Source: an uncultured Sinobacteraceae bacterium (lineage in GTDB: Bacteria > Pseudomonadota > Gammaproteobacteria > Steroidobacterales > Steroidobacteraceae). From it: 64,000 bases of DNA. The position numbers and the translations under genes are program-made. The notes beneath the pieces were generated by a model. It saw only the letters and a program-made list of their open reading frames with translations. It made no database searches and had not been told where the DNA came from. Shown piece by piece: positions 18,091-25,812 of the stretch (within the stretch, counting starts at the first letter, position 1; the number at the start of each line of letters is the position of its first letter). The stretch is from the NCBI GenBank assembly GCA_937902995.1, contig CALEKY010000046.1, positions 62,001 to 126,000 on the forward strand, in the 5' to 3' direction.

Positions 18091-18814
18091 ATTCGAAGGC
18101 GCTTGCGTCGTCGTGACGGGTGGCGCTCATGGCATCGGTTCAGCGGTTGCTCGCGAGTTCGCCAAGCTCGGCGCTCGCGTATTGATCATCGACGTCGATG
18201 CCCCTGCGGCACAGCAGCTCGCTACAGAAATCCGCGGCTCGGCGTTTGCGGTCGACGTGTGCGATGCCGTCGCATTGGAGCGTGTGTTCTCGGACATCGA
18301 CCGCAACGAGCCAGGCGTCGATGTGCTCGTGAACAACGTCGGCGGCGGTCCGCGCCGCAAGCTCGAAGAGCTGACGGTCGCCGAGTGGGATGCGACCTTG
18401 GCACTCAATTTACGTTCTGCGTTCATCGCCACACGTGGGGTGCTGAATCCGATGCAGCGACGAGGCGGCGGATCGATCGTCAATGTCGCTTCGATCGCAG
18501 CACACGGTGTTTCCCCGCTCGGCGGAGCTGCATACGCGGCCGCCAAGGCCGGCGTGCTTGCACTGACTCGGCAGACGGCCTACGAGTGGGCAAGCAAGCG
18601 CATTCGCGCGAATGCCGTCTGTCCGGGACCGACGCGAACGCTGTTGACCGAGAAATCGCAGCGCCGCGACGAGCAGTTTCCGTTGGGTCGATGGCTGCAG
18701 CCGGAAGACATCGCCCAAACCATCGTCTTTCTCGCATCGCCAAGAGCGGCGATGTGTTCCGGTACAGTGGTCGACGTGGACGGCGCCTTCTCGCTGGCGG
18801 GTTGGATCGCTTGA
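18083..18814 (+). CDS. Short-chain dehydrogenase/reductase
   Basis: 243 residues. Classical SDR motifs: TGGAHGIG at residues 12-19 for NAD(P) binding, the NNVG element at 84-87, and the catalytic Ser137, Tyr151 and Lys155 (YAAAK). Asp37 and Asp39 after the second beta strand (IIDVDA) favour NAD over NADP. The GTG start at 18083 overlaps the preceding AKR by eight bases, so translation is probably coupled. It is the last gene of the GRE/TonB/AKR operon and likely oxidises an alcohol intermediate; the substrate is unknown. Confidence 0.93.
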   Translation: MREFEGACVVVTGGAHGIGSAVAREFAKLGARVLIIDVDAPAAQQLATEIRGSAFAVDVCDAVALERVFSDIDRNEPGVDVLVNNVGGGPRRKLEELTVAEWDATLALNLRSAFIATRGVLNPMQRRGGGSIVNVASIAAHGVSPLGGAAYAAAKAGVLALTRQTAYEWASKRIRANAVCPGPTRTLLTEKSQRRDEQFPLGRWLQPEDIAQTIVFLASPRAAMCSGTVVDVDGAFSLAGWIA

Positions 18815-19210
18815 GAGTCGACACCGGTCCTGTTCCGTAGCCGTGGGTGCTGACTCCTTTGAACCCAGGAGATCCTGAGGCTACAAAGCTAGATAGGACA
18901 GTTTTCAATCGTAAGCTCGTGTTCGACATACCCGAGCACGTAGTGCGTACCGCACAGGATGTCGCTCTTGATGCCGGAGCCCAGGCTGATGCATCGCTGA
19001 CTAGACCTAGGAGTCGCGCGAGATTGGTTCTTGCCGCGAAAAGAACCCAAGGGACCATCTGAACTGAAAAGGCGCCGCCATGACTCACTGGAATTCTGAA
19101 GGGGGTTACCGGGATTTCGTTGGCGCAACAACAGCCACCAACCGGACCACGAAACCGCATATATAATTTAACTTAATATACATTATACGTACTTACAGTA
19201 GATTCTAACT
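18815..19210. other. Gene-poor stretch with AT-rich island
   Basis: No convincing gene is seen. Short frames exist on both strands (for example 18847-19062 plus and 18889-19131 minus) but neither has a ribosome binding site or recognisable motif. Bases ~19157-19200 form an AT-rich island in an otherwise GC-rich chromosome, containing a perfect TATAAT at 19162-19167 without a good -35 box. The stretch separates the catabolic operon from the small hypothetical/TIR locus and may be a degraded insertion boundary. Confidence 0.5.
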
Positions 19211-19408
19211 ATGCCCAAATGGGTTGCCTTTGTTACCTCCAGGTGTATATTCCGGCTGTACACGCTTGAGCAGTCATCAGAAAAACTGCAGCGTGTACTT
19301 AAAGTATTTTCTCAGCTTTACGGTCGCGATATGCGCTGCCGGTTTCCCGTCCCGAGGGACCGACGGCTGGTGATCCATTCACTCCGTTTAGGGTCGTTTT
19401 CGGTATGA
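19211..19408 (+). CDS. Small hypothetical protein
   Basis: 65 residues (MPKWVAFVTSRCIF at the start), basic, and not recognised. It begins just after the AT-rich island, which could supply its promoter. Its stop overlaps the next start in an ATGA arrangement, the main reason to think it may be translated. There is no clear Shine-Dalgarno sequence and no signal peptide. It could equally be a chance frame. Confidence 0.3.
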   Translation: MPKWVAFVTSRCIFRLYTLEQSSEKLQRVLKVFSQLYGRDMRCRFPVPRDRRLVIHSLRLGSFSV

Positions 19409-19746
19409 ACAGCGCTTGGGAACACTTTTTCGCCGCTACGGTGATCTTGGCTTCCGCGGGTCCGATCAAACACCGTTTACTGGAAGCCTACCGACAGCAC
19501 CTGGAAGGTCTCGATGAGAGCGAGCTTCCGAGTGAAATTCGGGAGGACTTTTCCTCTCTGGCGAGCTGTATGTGCCGAGTTCGACCGCTTCGCGGCGAAA
19601 CCGCGCCCCAAGCAACGGTACGCAAGATGTCCGAGTCGGAAGCCGGGCATCTGGCGGAGCGCATCGTGAACATGCTCGCCGTCATCGCGCGCGTCCAGTA
19701 CCAGCAACGCCCGAAGCTCCGAGCCGTCAATTCCGGCGACGGCTGA
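19405..19746 (+). CDS. Conserved-looking hypothetical protein
   Basis: 113 residues, mostly helical by eye: a leading helix (NSAWEHFFAATVILASAGPIKHRLLEAYRQHL), a middle acidic segment, a CMCRVRPLRG element and a second helix (SEAGHLAERIVNMLAVIARV). No known motif or membrane segment is recognised. It starts within an ATGA overlap with the preceding small frame. It converges with the TIR-like gene, whose stop is 7 bases away, and the frame runs cleanly to that point, which supports it being real. Confidence 0.6.
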   Translation: MNSAWEHFFAATVILASAGPIKHRLLEAYRQHLEGLDESELPSEIREDFSSLASCMCRVRPLRGETAPQATVRKMSESEAGHLAERIVNMLAVIARVQYQQRPKLRAVNSGDG

Positions 19747-19753
19747 TTCGACC

Positions 19754-20218
19754 TCAATCCAGCTTGAATTCGATGACGTCCCAGCGGGACGTGTCCTCGT
19801 GCCGTGCCTGGCGGCGGATCGCGTCTGCGATCTCTCGCTCGTTCCATTCGACCTGTTCGTCGCTCAAGGCCTCGAGCTGAACGGGGAGCTTTTCCTTGAC
19901 CCCGAACGTCTCGACGACGATCACCGGCTTGTCCAGCCCTTTGGCGCAATTCAGCGTGAAATCGACCAATTCGCGCTCGCGCGCCGTGCGATAGAGTCCG
20001 GCCGGTACGATGACGACCTCGGCCAGGTTGATCTGTTTGCGCAGCTCGTCCTTCATTTTCTCCGGGTCGACGAGCTGAACGTCCGGATCGCTGCAGTTGC
20101 GGTAGTAAAAGTTGCGCGAGCTTTCCAGGTACTCGAACACACGGACATAGTCTTCGCCACGCTCGAAGGCATGCGCCACGAAGACCCGAACCGGATTTTG
20201 CTGAGAAATACTGCTCAC
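19754..20218 (-). CDS. Stand-alone TIR-like (ThsB / MTH538-type) protein
   Basis: 154 residues. The N-terminus VRVFVAHAFERGEDYVRVFEYL and later INLAEVVIVPAGLYRTAR and LDKPVIVVETFG match the beta-alpha plan of the MTH538 TIR-like family, which includes the Thoeris defence sensor ThsB (VFISHSF... then a GKPII strand). In many family members a Glu follows the aromatic of the alpha-C helix; here the equivalent segment reads VDFTLNCA, so the catalytic Glu may be Thr88 or lie elsewhere. No ThsA (SIR2/SLOG) gene is next to it. It is divergent from an EEP-nuclease-like gene. Function as an NAD-cleaving or signalling sensor is inference. Confidence 0.75.
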   Translation of the reverse strand: MSSISQQNPVRVFVAHAFERGEDYVRVFEYLESSRNFYYRNCSDPDVQLVDPEKMKDELRKQINLAEVVIVPAGLYRTARERELVDFTLNCAKGLDKPVIVVETFGVKEKLPVQLEALSDEQVEWNEREIADAIRRQARHEDTSRWDVIEFKLD

Positions 20219-20275
20219 GTCGCTGTCCTCCGCGGGGCCCTGCCCGCGCCGCGGGCGGATTTTAAAGGAGAATGC

Positions 20276-20344
20276 ATGCCCCGGCGCGAAAAGCCGCAGT
20301 TTTCAGGAATTAGCCAATTCGGCAGCTCCGTGCGGCTCCTATAG
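20276..20344 (+). CDS. Possible 22-residue leader peptide
   Basis: A short frame (MPRREKPQFSGISQFG... ending TAG at 20342-20344) sits in the divergent region between the TIR-like and EEP genes. It is preceded by AAAGGAG at 20264-20270, spacing 5, the best Shine-Dalgarno sequence nearby. Its end overlaps the putative EEP promoter. It may be a regulatory leader or a chance frame. Confidence 0.2.
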   Translation: MPRREKPQFSGISQFGSSVRLL

Positions 20345-20347
20345 AAT
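20319..20347 (+). promoter_or_regulatory. Putative promoter of the EEP-family gene
   Basis: TCGGCA (20319-20324) and TAGAAT (20342-20347) are separated by 17 bases, a plausible sigma70 pair with start near 20354, ahead of the EEP ATG at 20388. Confidence 0.35.
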
Positions 20348-20387
20348 GTCGTGTTGCGATCTCGTGCGTGCGCACCCACCCCCCACG

Positions 20388-21134
20388 ATGCGATTCGTCC
20401 TCTACAACATTCGGTACGCAACGGGTACCGGTCCGGCGTTTCACCTGCCCATCCCGGGCGCCGGATATTTGCGCAGCAATCCGCGCGTCTTGGAACGGAT
20501 CACGCAGTACCTGAAGTCCCTGGACCCCGACTTGGTCGGGCTCATCGAGATCGACACCGGCTCGATTCGCTCCGGGCTGGTCAATCAAGCGAAACTGATC
20601 GCGGACTCCCTCGGCCATTACTCCATTTATCAGTGCAAGTACGGCGAGGATTCGCTCAACCAGTTTCTTCCCATCGTCCGCAAACAGGGCAACGCCTTCC
20701 TCGCAGCGCCGCGCGTCGAGGGCGAACGCTTTCATTACTTCGAAACCGGCATCAAGCGCCTCATCATCGAGCTCGAGCTCGAGGACGTCGCGATTTTTCT
20801 CGTGCACCTTTCTCTGAAGTTCCGCCATCGGCACGATCAGCTGCGTCACCTGCACGAGCTCGTCAAACGGGCGAGCAAGCCGGTCATCGTCGCAGGCGAC
20901 TTCAACACGTTCTGGGGCGATCACGAGATCTACCTGTTCATGGAAGCTTCCGGTCTGAAGAGCGCCAATCGGCTCGGGCTGCCCTCCTATCCGAGCCGCA
21001 ATCCTCGTAAAGAGCTCGATTTCGTGTTGTATTCGAACGGGATCGAAATCACTCAATTCGACGTTCCTGACGTGCGCTTCTCGGATCACCGTCCGCTGAT
21101 TTGCGATTTCACCGTTCGCCGCTCGCCGGCCTGA
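20388..21134 (+). CDS. Endonuclease/exonuclease/phosphatase (EEP) family protein
   Basis: 248 residues from the ATG at 20388, chosen because the EEP fold starts immediately (MRFVLYNIRYATG). Family metal and catalytic residues are present: Asn7, Glu54 (GLIEID), His140 (FLVHLS), Asp171 and Asn173 (AGDFN), and Asp233-His234 (SDHRPL). These enzymes hydrolyse phosphodiester or phosphomonoester bonds in DNA, RNA, phosphoinositides or sphingomyelin. No signal peptide is visible, so it is probably cytosolic. It lies between the TIR-like gene (divergent) and the beta-oxidation gene (16 bases downstream); the substrate is not predictable. Confidence 0.9.
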   Translation: MRFVLYNIRYATGTGPAFHLPIPGAGYLRSNPRVLERITQYLKSLDPDLVGLIEIDTGSIRSGLVNQAKLIADSLGHYSIYQCKYGEDSLNQFLPIVRKQGNAFLAAPRVEGERFHYFETGIKRLIIELELEDVAIFLVHLSLKFRHRHDQLRHLHELVKRASKPVIVAGDFNTFWGDHEIYLFMEASGLKSANRLGLPSYPSRNPRKELDFVLYSNGIEITQFDVPDVRFSDHRPLICDFTVRRSPA

Positions 21135-21150
21135 CTTGCGAGGTACCGTC

Positions 21151-23178
21151 GTGACCGCTAACCCGGCAACCGCTCATTGGACGCTAGAGCGCGACTCGGA
21201 TGGGGTCGCATGGCTGACGATCGATCGCAAGGACGCCACGGCAAACAGCTTGTCGCGCGCCGTCATGGAGGAGTTGGACACGCATCTTGCGACCCTCGCC
21301 AGCAACCTGCCGCAAGCACTGATCATCACGTCCGCCAAGCCCGGTTTCGTTGCCGGTGCCGACATCAAGGAGTTCGTCGGCATTCAATCCCCGGACCAGG
21401 CCTACGACATGATCCGCCAGGGTCAGATGCTCTTCGACAAGCTCGAACAACTCCCCTGCCCCACGGTAGCCGCCATCAACGGCTTCGCGCTCGGCGGCGG
21501 GCTTGAGCTTGCACTGGCGTGCCGTTACCGCGTGCTGGCGGATGATTCCTCGATCACGCTGGGGTTTCCGGAAGTGCAACTGGGCGTGCATCCCGGGCTC
21601 GGCGGAACGGTTCGCGCAGTCCAGCTAATCGGTCCGATCGCAGCGATGGATTTGATGCTGACGGGTCGCAATGTTCGGCCGAAGCAAGCGCTCGCGCTGG
21701 GGCTCGTCGACCGGATCGTACCTGCAAACGAGCTGCGTCAGGCCGCGAAACAGCTCGCGCTCAATCCGCATGCTCGACGCCGTATGTCGCTGCGCGACCG
21801 CCTGCTCAATGCCGGACCGATTCGTCCGCTGCTCGCAAACCGCATGCGCGCTCAGGTTGCCAAGCGGGCGCGCGTCGATCACTACCCTGCTCCGTATGCG
21901 CTCATCGATCTCTGGCAACGATTCGGCGGCCGCGGTCCCGAAGCCTATGAGGCAGAAGCCAAGTCGATGGCGGAGCTGCTCTGCACATCGACGTCCCGGA
22001 ATCTCGTTCGGGTGTTCTTCCTCCAGGAGCGTTTGAAGTCAGCCGCGAAATCGGCCGAGGCGCCTGCTCAACACGTTCACGTGATCGGTGCCGGTGTCAT
22101 GGGCGGCGATATTGCTGCATGGTGTGCGGCGCGCGGGCTCAACGTGACGCTGCAAGATCGAGCGATGGAATATGTGACACCGGCGCTCGATCGAGCGCGC
22201 GCGTTCTTCGAGAAGCGTTATCCCGACCCGATCAAGCGTGAAGCGGCAATGCAGCGCCTCAAAGCCGATGTCGAAGGCGAAGGCGTCGCACAGGCCGACG
22301 TCGTCATCGAAGCGATCTTCGAGAACCTGGAGGCCAAGCGCGAGCTGTACGCGCGCGTCGAGCCCAAGCTGAAGCCCGGCGCATTGTTGGCCACGAATAC
22401 CTCGAGCATCGTTCTCGAACAGCTAGCCGAAAAGCTTGCCGACCCTTCGCGCCTCGTCGGACTGCATTTCTTCAACCCGGTATCCCGCATGCCGCTGGTC
22501 GAAGTCATTCATTCGCAAGTATCGGACAGCGCTTGCGTGACCAAGGCCCTGGCCTTTGCGCGTCAAATCGACAAGCTCGCCATCCCGTGCCGCAGCTCGC
22601 CTGGATTCCTGGTCAACCGCGTGTTGATGCCGTACTTGAGCGAGGCAATTCGAGCAGTCGAAGAAGGTGTGCCTTATGCGCTCATCGACGAAGCAGCCGA
22701 AAGCTTCGGCATGCCGATGGGACCGATCGAGCTCGCTGACGTCGTGGGGCTCGATGTGATCATGAGTGTCGGCAAGGTGTTTTTCGAGGACACGACTGCC
22801 GCGCCCGCAACGCTTCTGCGGCTCGTCGAACAAAAGAAGTTCGGCAAGAAGACCGGCGCTGGGTTCTATGTTTGGCAAGACGGCAAACCGCAGAAACCGC
22901 CCGCCGGCGACCGTCCGCTGCCCGAGGACCTGCAGGACCGCCTCATACTTTCGCTCGTGAACGAAGCAGTAACCGTGCTGCGCGAGCAGGTGGTCGCCGA
23001 TGCCGATCTCGTCGATGCCGGTGTGATTTTCGGCACCGGATTCGCACCGTTCCGCGGCGGTCCGCTTCAATACGCGAGAAACCGGGGCATCGAGGCAGTA
23101 ATTGAGCGCCTACGGGCGCTCGAATCGCGCTATGGTGAGCGCTTCAGACCGGATCCGGGATGGCAACAACTCGCGTGA
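21151..23178 (+). CDS. fadJ: Enoyl-CoA hydratase / 3-hydroxyacyl-CoA dehydrogenase (FadJ/FadB-type alpha subunit)
   Basis: About 675 residues. The N-terminal ~190 residues are a crotonase domain (GFVAGADIKEF, NGFALGGGLELALACRYRV, FPEVQLGVHPGLGGT, with the two catalytic Glu). Then comes a Rossmann NAD domain (HVIGAGVMGGDIAAW), the dehydrogenase His in GLHFFNPVSRMPLVEV, and two C-terminal HAD helical domains (GPIELADVVGLDV, GTGFAPFRGGPLQYA). It catalyses two successive beta-oxidation steps on acyl-CoAs. I prefer the GTG at 21151 because GAGG lies 7 bases upstream; a TTG at 21136 is also open. The thiolase partner is not in the window. Confidence 0.93.
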   Translation: MTANPATAHWTLERDSDGVAWLTIDRKDATANSLSRAVMEELDTHLATLASNLPQALIITSAKPGFVAGADIKEFVGIQSPDQAYDMIRQGQMLFDKLEQLPCPTVAAINGFALGGGLELALACRYRVLADDSSITLGFPEVQLGVHPGLGGTVRAVQLIGPIAAMDLMLTGRNVRPKQALALGLVDRIVPANELRQAAKQLALNPHARRRMSLRDRLLNAGPIRPLLANRMRAQVAKRARVDHYPAPYALIDLWQRFGGRGPEAYEAEAKSMAELLCTSTSRNLVRVFFLQERLKSAAKSAEAPAQHVHVIGAGVMGGDIAAWCAARGLNVTLQDRAMEYVTPALDRARAFFEKRYPDPIKREAAMQRLKADVEGEGVAQADVVIEAIFENLEAKRELYARVEPKLKPGALLATNTSSIVLEQLAEKLADPSRLVGLHFFNPVSRMPLVEVIHSQVSDSACVTKALAFARQIDKLAIPCRSSPGFLVNRVLMPYLSEAIRAVEEGVPYALIDEAAESFGMPMGPIELADVVGLDVIMSVGKVFFEDTTAAPATLLRLVEQKKFGKKTGAGFYVWQDGKPQKPPAGDRPLPEDLQDRLILSLVNEAVTVLREQVVADADLVDAGVIFGTGFAPFRGGPLQYARNRGIEAVIERLRALESRYGERFRPDPGWQQLA

Positions 23179-23227
23179 TCCGATTCGCAGGGCACGAAGC
23201 CCGCGTCGCAAGGTCAAAGGTGACGAA

Positions 23228-24340
23228 ATGGCACAGGGAGTGTCTCATGCGTTTCCGCTTAAACCGTTCTTTGGGAGAGAAATGGGGAGTAAGCCTCTCG
23301 ATGTAAGTCTGCTCAAAACGTTTTCCCCGCTCGATGGGCTCAAACGTGAGAGTCTGCACTCGATCGCGCGCAAGGCGACGACGCGCGAGCTCCCTCAAGG
23401 GCGCCTTCTATTCAAAGAGGGCGAGACCGACAGGTATACCTATTTCCTCCTACGCGGCACGCTCGAGCTGATCTCGGACGGCCGCACCATCTACACGATT
23501 CGTGCAGGCTCACCCGAAGCACGCAACCCCGTTGCACCGAGCTCGCCGCGACGTTGCAGCGCACGGGTCGTATCCGAACGCGCGGAAATCATCGCCATCG
23601 ACAGCGAGCTGCTCGATGTGATCGTGACGTGGGATCAGACCGGTTCCTACGAAGTCAACGAGTTGCAGACGCTCGAGGAAGATCTCGCGGAAAGCGACGA
23701 CTGGATGACTGTACTGCTGCAGACGAAGGCGTTTCACCGTATCCCGCCGGCGAACATTCAGGCGATCTTCCTGCGGATGCAGCGCGTGGATTACGCGCCC
23801 GGCGAAGTCATCATCCGTCAAGGCGACGAAGGCGATTACTTTTATGTCATCGCGAAAGGCAAGTGTGCCGTTACGCGCGAGACGCCGCTTAGCCGCGAAG
23901 GCATCAAGCTTGCGGAACTGGGCGTTGGTGATTCGTTCGGCGAAGAGGCGCTCATCTCCGATGCACGGCGCAACGCGACGATCACGGCGATGACGGATGT
24001 GGTCGTCATGCGACTCAATCGCGACGACTTCCTCACGCTCATGAACGAACCCTTGCTCGAGCGCGTGGACAAGAGTAAGGCGGAGTTCATCGTTGCCCGG
24101 GGCGGAAAGTGGCTGGACGTGCGGCTACCCAGCGAATACGACCACGATCACCTGCCCGGTGCGCTGAACGTGCCCTTGTACTTCCTTCGCTTGAAGCTCA
24201 AATCCCTCGACCGCAACACGCCGTACGTCGTGTATTGCGACACGGGACGCCGCAGCTCCGCTGCGGCTTACATTCTCGCCGAGCGCGGGTTTCAGGCTTA
24301 CGTGTTGAACGACGGCATGAAGTCGATCAATCAGGCCTGA
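23228..24340 (+). CDS. Double cyclic-nucleotide-binding domain plus rhodanese protein
   Basis: 370 residues from the ATG at 23228, with an AGGTG ribosome binding site (a second ATG at 23282 is possible). Domain order: a first CNBD-like barrel (LLKTFSPLDGLKRESL, FLLRGTLELISDG) with a degenerate phosphate-binding cassette; a second CNBD (VDYAPGEVIIRQGDEGDYFYVI, FGEEALISDARRNATI) with a recognisable cassette Arg; and a C-terminal rhodanese domain (DVRLPSEYDHDHLPGALNVPL) with active-site Cys337 in CDTGRRS. It is cytosolic. It may couple cAMP/cGMP binding to sulfur transfer or persulfide sensing; that link is inference. It is separated from pilZ by a hairpin terminator. Confidence 0.88.
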   Translation: MAQGVSHAFPLKPFFGREMGSKPLDVSLLKTFSPLDGLKRESLHSIARKATTRELPQGRLLFKEGETDRYTYFLLRGTLELISDGRTIYTIRAGSPEARNPVAPSSPRRCSARVVSERAEIIAIDSELLDVIVTWDQTGSYEVNELQTLEEDLAESDDWMTVLLQTKAFHRIPPANIQAIFLRMQRVDYAPGEVIIRQGDEGDYFYVIAKGKCAVTRETPLSREGIKLAELGVGDSFGEEALISDARRNATITAMTDVVVMRLNRDDFLTLMNEPLLERVDKSKAEFIVARGGKWLDVRLPSEYDHDHLPGALNVPLYFLRLKLKSLDRNTPYVVYCDTGRRSSAAAYILAERGFQAYVLNDGMKSINQA

Positions 24341-24369
24341 CTAGTTCGTGCTGCGAGCCTGAAAACGAA

Positions 24370-24391
24370 AACGCCGCCCGAAGGCGGCGTT
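24370..24391. terminator. Hairpin terminator between the convergent CNBD-rhodanese and pilZ genes
   Basis: AACGCCGCC (24370-24378), CGAA loop, GGCGGCGTT (24383-24391): a perfect 9-bp stem with a stable tetraloop, placed between convergent genes. A-rich sequence upstream gives a T-tract on the minus strand, so it can serve both sides. Confidence 0.75.
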
Positions 24392-24407
24392 CGTAAGTCG
24401 AAGCGGG

Positions 24408-24770
24408 TTACATCGTGTGCGTGGGTTTATCGCCGCCCAGGGCGCCCGCGAGATAGCTCTCGATCTTGCGCTGTGTCGTGCCCCGGTCCTGCTCGCTGAA
24501 CTGAACGCCGATGCCTGCGGTGCGCTTACCTTGCGCGCCCTTCGGCGTCATCCAGATCACCCGCCCGGCGACCGGAAGCTTCTCTTCCTCGCCCATGAGA
24601 TTGAGCAGCATGAACACTTCGTCGCCGAGCCGATAGTTGCTGTTCGTGGGAATGAACAGGCCTCCGTTTTTCACGAAGGGCATGTAAGCGAGATACAAGG
24701 CGCTCTTGTCCTTGATCGTGAGAGTCAGCAATCCCGGTTTGCTGCTCGGCTGACGCATCTGTCTGTTCAC
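24408..24770 (-). CDS. pilZ: PilZ domain protein (type IV pilus PilZ)
   Basis: 120 residues, the exact size class of PilZ proper. The core reads LTLTIKDKSALYLAYMPFVKNGGLFIPT and later GRVIWMTPKG and GIGVQFSE. Like Pseudomonas and Xanthomonas PilZ it lacks the N-terminal RxxxR of c-di-GMP-binding PilZ domains, so it probably acts by protein contacts in type IV pilus assembly. Placement directly after holB is the standard gammaproteobacterial holB-pilZ order. The gap to the holB stop is 13 bases. Confidence 0.93.
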   Translation of the reverse strand: MNRQMRQPSSKPGLLTLTIKDKSALYLAYMPFVKNGGLFIPTNSNYRLGDEVFMLLNLMGEEEKLPVAGRVIWMTPKGAQGKRTAGIGVQFSEQDRGTTQRKIESYLAGALGGDKPTHTM

Positions 24771-24783
24771 GACTCTCGTTTCG

Positions 24784-25812
24784 CTATCCGGTTGAAGTTC
24801 GTTGTGCCTTGGCTGGCGCCAGACATTGCAGGAGTGCGATCAGCCACGACTCCAAGGCCAGCTCGCGCTGCAGTGCCGTGCGCGTCAGCTGTGCCTTCAA
24901 GGCCCGAAGCCGATCGACCACTTCGTACAGGCCGCTTATGTTCAACGCGCCTGTGCCCCTTGGCAAGGGCATGGGTCCAGGTGGGAACGTGACCAGATCG
25001 GCACTTCCAGCAAGTGCACCGCGAGCAGCCGAGGTCAGCCACAGGTCGAGCCAGGTCAGGCGGTCCGGTAACCCCTCTTTGGCCCATGCGGACGCGACTT
25101 GCGTCACATCCGTCTCTCCGGCCAACAGCTCCCGCAAAGCACGCTGCATCTCCCGATCGAGCGTCTCGAACCGGCCATTGGCGTATTCGATCGCTCGCAA
25201 AGGTGCGCCGCCCGCGAATTCGAGCAACGCGGGACTTGCGTCCGCGACATTCTCGCTGCGTAGCCACGCGAGCGCGCTTTCCTGGCTCGGCCGTCGAACT
25301 GCGATCTGCTGGCAGCGGCTGCGAATCGTCGCAGGCAATCCCGACGGCTGCGCGCTGAGCAAGATCAGCAGACTTTGCGGTGAAGGCTCTTCCAGCGTCT
25401 TGAGCAAGCTGTTGGCCGCCGCGATCGTCATCGCATGCGCCGGCGTCACCACGGCCACTTTGTAACCCTGCCGATAGCTCGTCTTGCTCAAACGCTCGCA
25501 CGCTTCGCGAACCTGATCGATCGAGATCTGTTGTTTGTCTTCTTCCGGACTCACCCACCACAAGTCGGGATGGGAGCCGGCGAGGATGAGCTTGCAGCTA
25601 GCGCATTCCCCGCAGCTCGACAAGGTCTCCGTCGATCGCTCGCACAAAACCGCGCTAGCGAGCCATGCAGCAAGCTCGCGTTTGCCGAGCCCGTCTGCAC
25701 CGACCACGAGCAGTGCATGCGGCATGCGTTTGACCTGCCAAGCGGCTTGCAGCTTGGCGACGGCCTCTTCGTGCCACGGCAAGCGCCTTGGTTTCGGCAA
25801 CTCCTGAGTCAT
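24784..25812 (-). CDS. holB: DNA polymerase III delta' subunit HolB
   Basis: 342 residues. The AAA+ clamp-loader fold is seen with a zinc module of Cys57, 67, 70 and 73, a degenerate P-loop GADGLGKRE (delta' is typically non-hydrolysing), NSLLKTLEEPSPQSLLILLS (sensor region) and the SRC-type motif RSRCQ. It is part of the clamp loader that places the beta clamp on primed DNA. Its start overlaps tmk by four bases (ATGA), indicating coupling within the tmk-holB-pilZ run. Confidence 0.95.
   Translation of the reverse strand: MTQELPKPRRLPWHEEAVAKLQAAWQVKRMPHALLVVGADGLGKRELAAWLASAVLCERSTETLSSCGECASCKLILAGSHPDLWWVSPEEDKQQISIDQVREACERLSKTSYRQGYKVAVVTPAHAMTIAAANSLLKTLEEPSPQSLLILLSAQPSGLPATIRSRCQQIAVRRPSQESALAWLRSENVADASPALLEFAGGAPLRAIEYANGRFETLDREMQRALRELLAGETDVTQVASAWAKEGLPDRLTWLDLWLTSAARGALAGSADLVTFPPGPMPLPRGTGALNISGLYEVVDRLRALKAQLTRTALQRELALESWLIALLQCLAPAKAQRTSTG

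Noticed and set aside
18847..19062. 71-codon plus-strand frame after the SDR gene
   Set aside because: GTG start without a ribosome binding site, no recognised motif, and a competing minus-strand frame; treated as non-coding.
18889..19131. 80-codon minus-strand frame
   Set aside because: No start signal, no family resemblance, overlaps the other doubtful frame.
19157..19200. AT-rich island considered as a replication origin or attachment site
   Set aside because: No DnaA boxes, no direct repeat pair, no integrase or tRNA nearby; only composition supports it.
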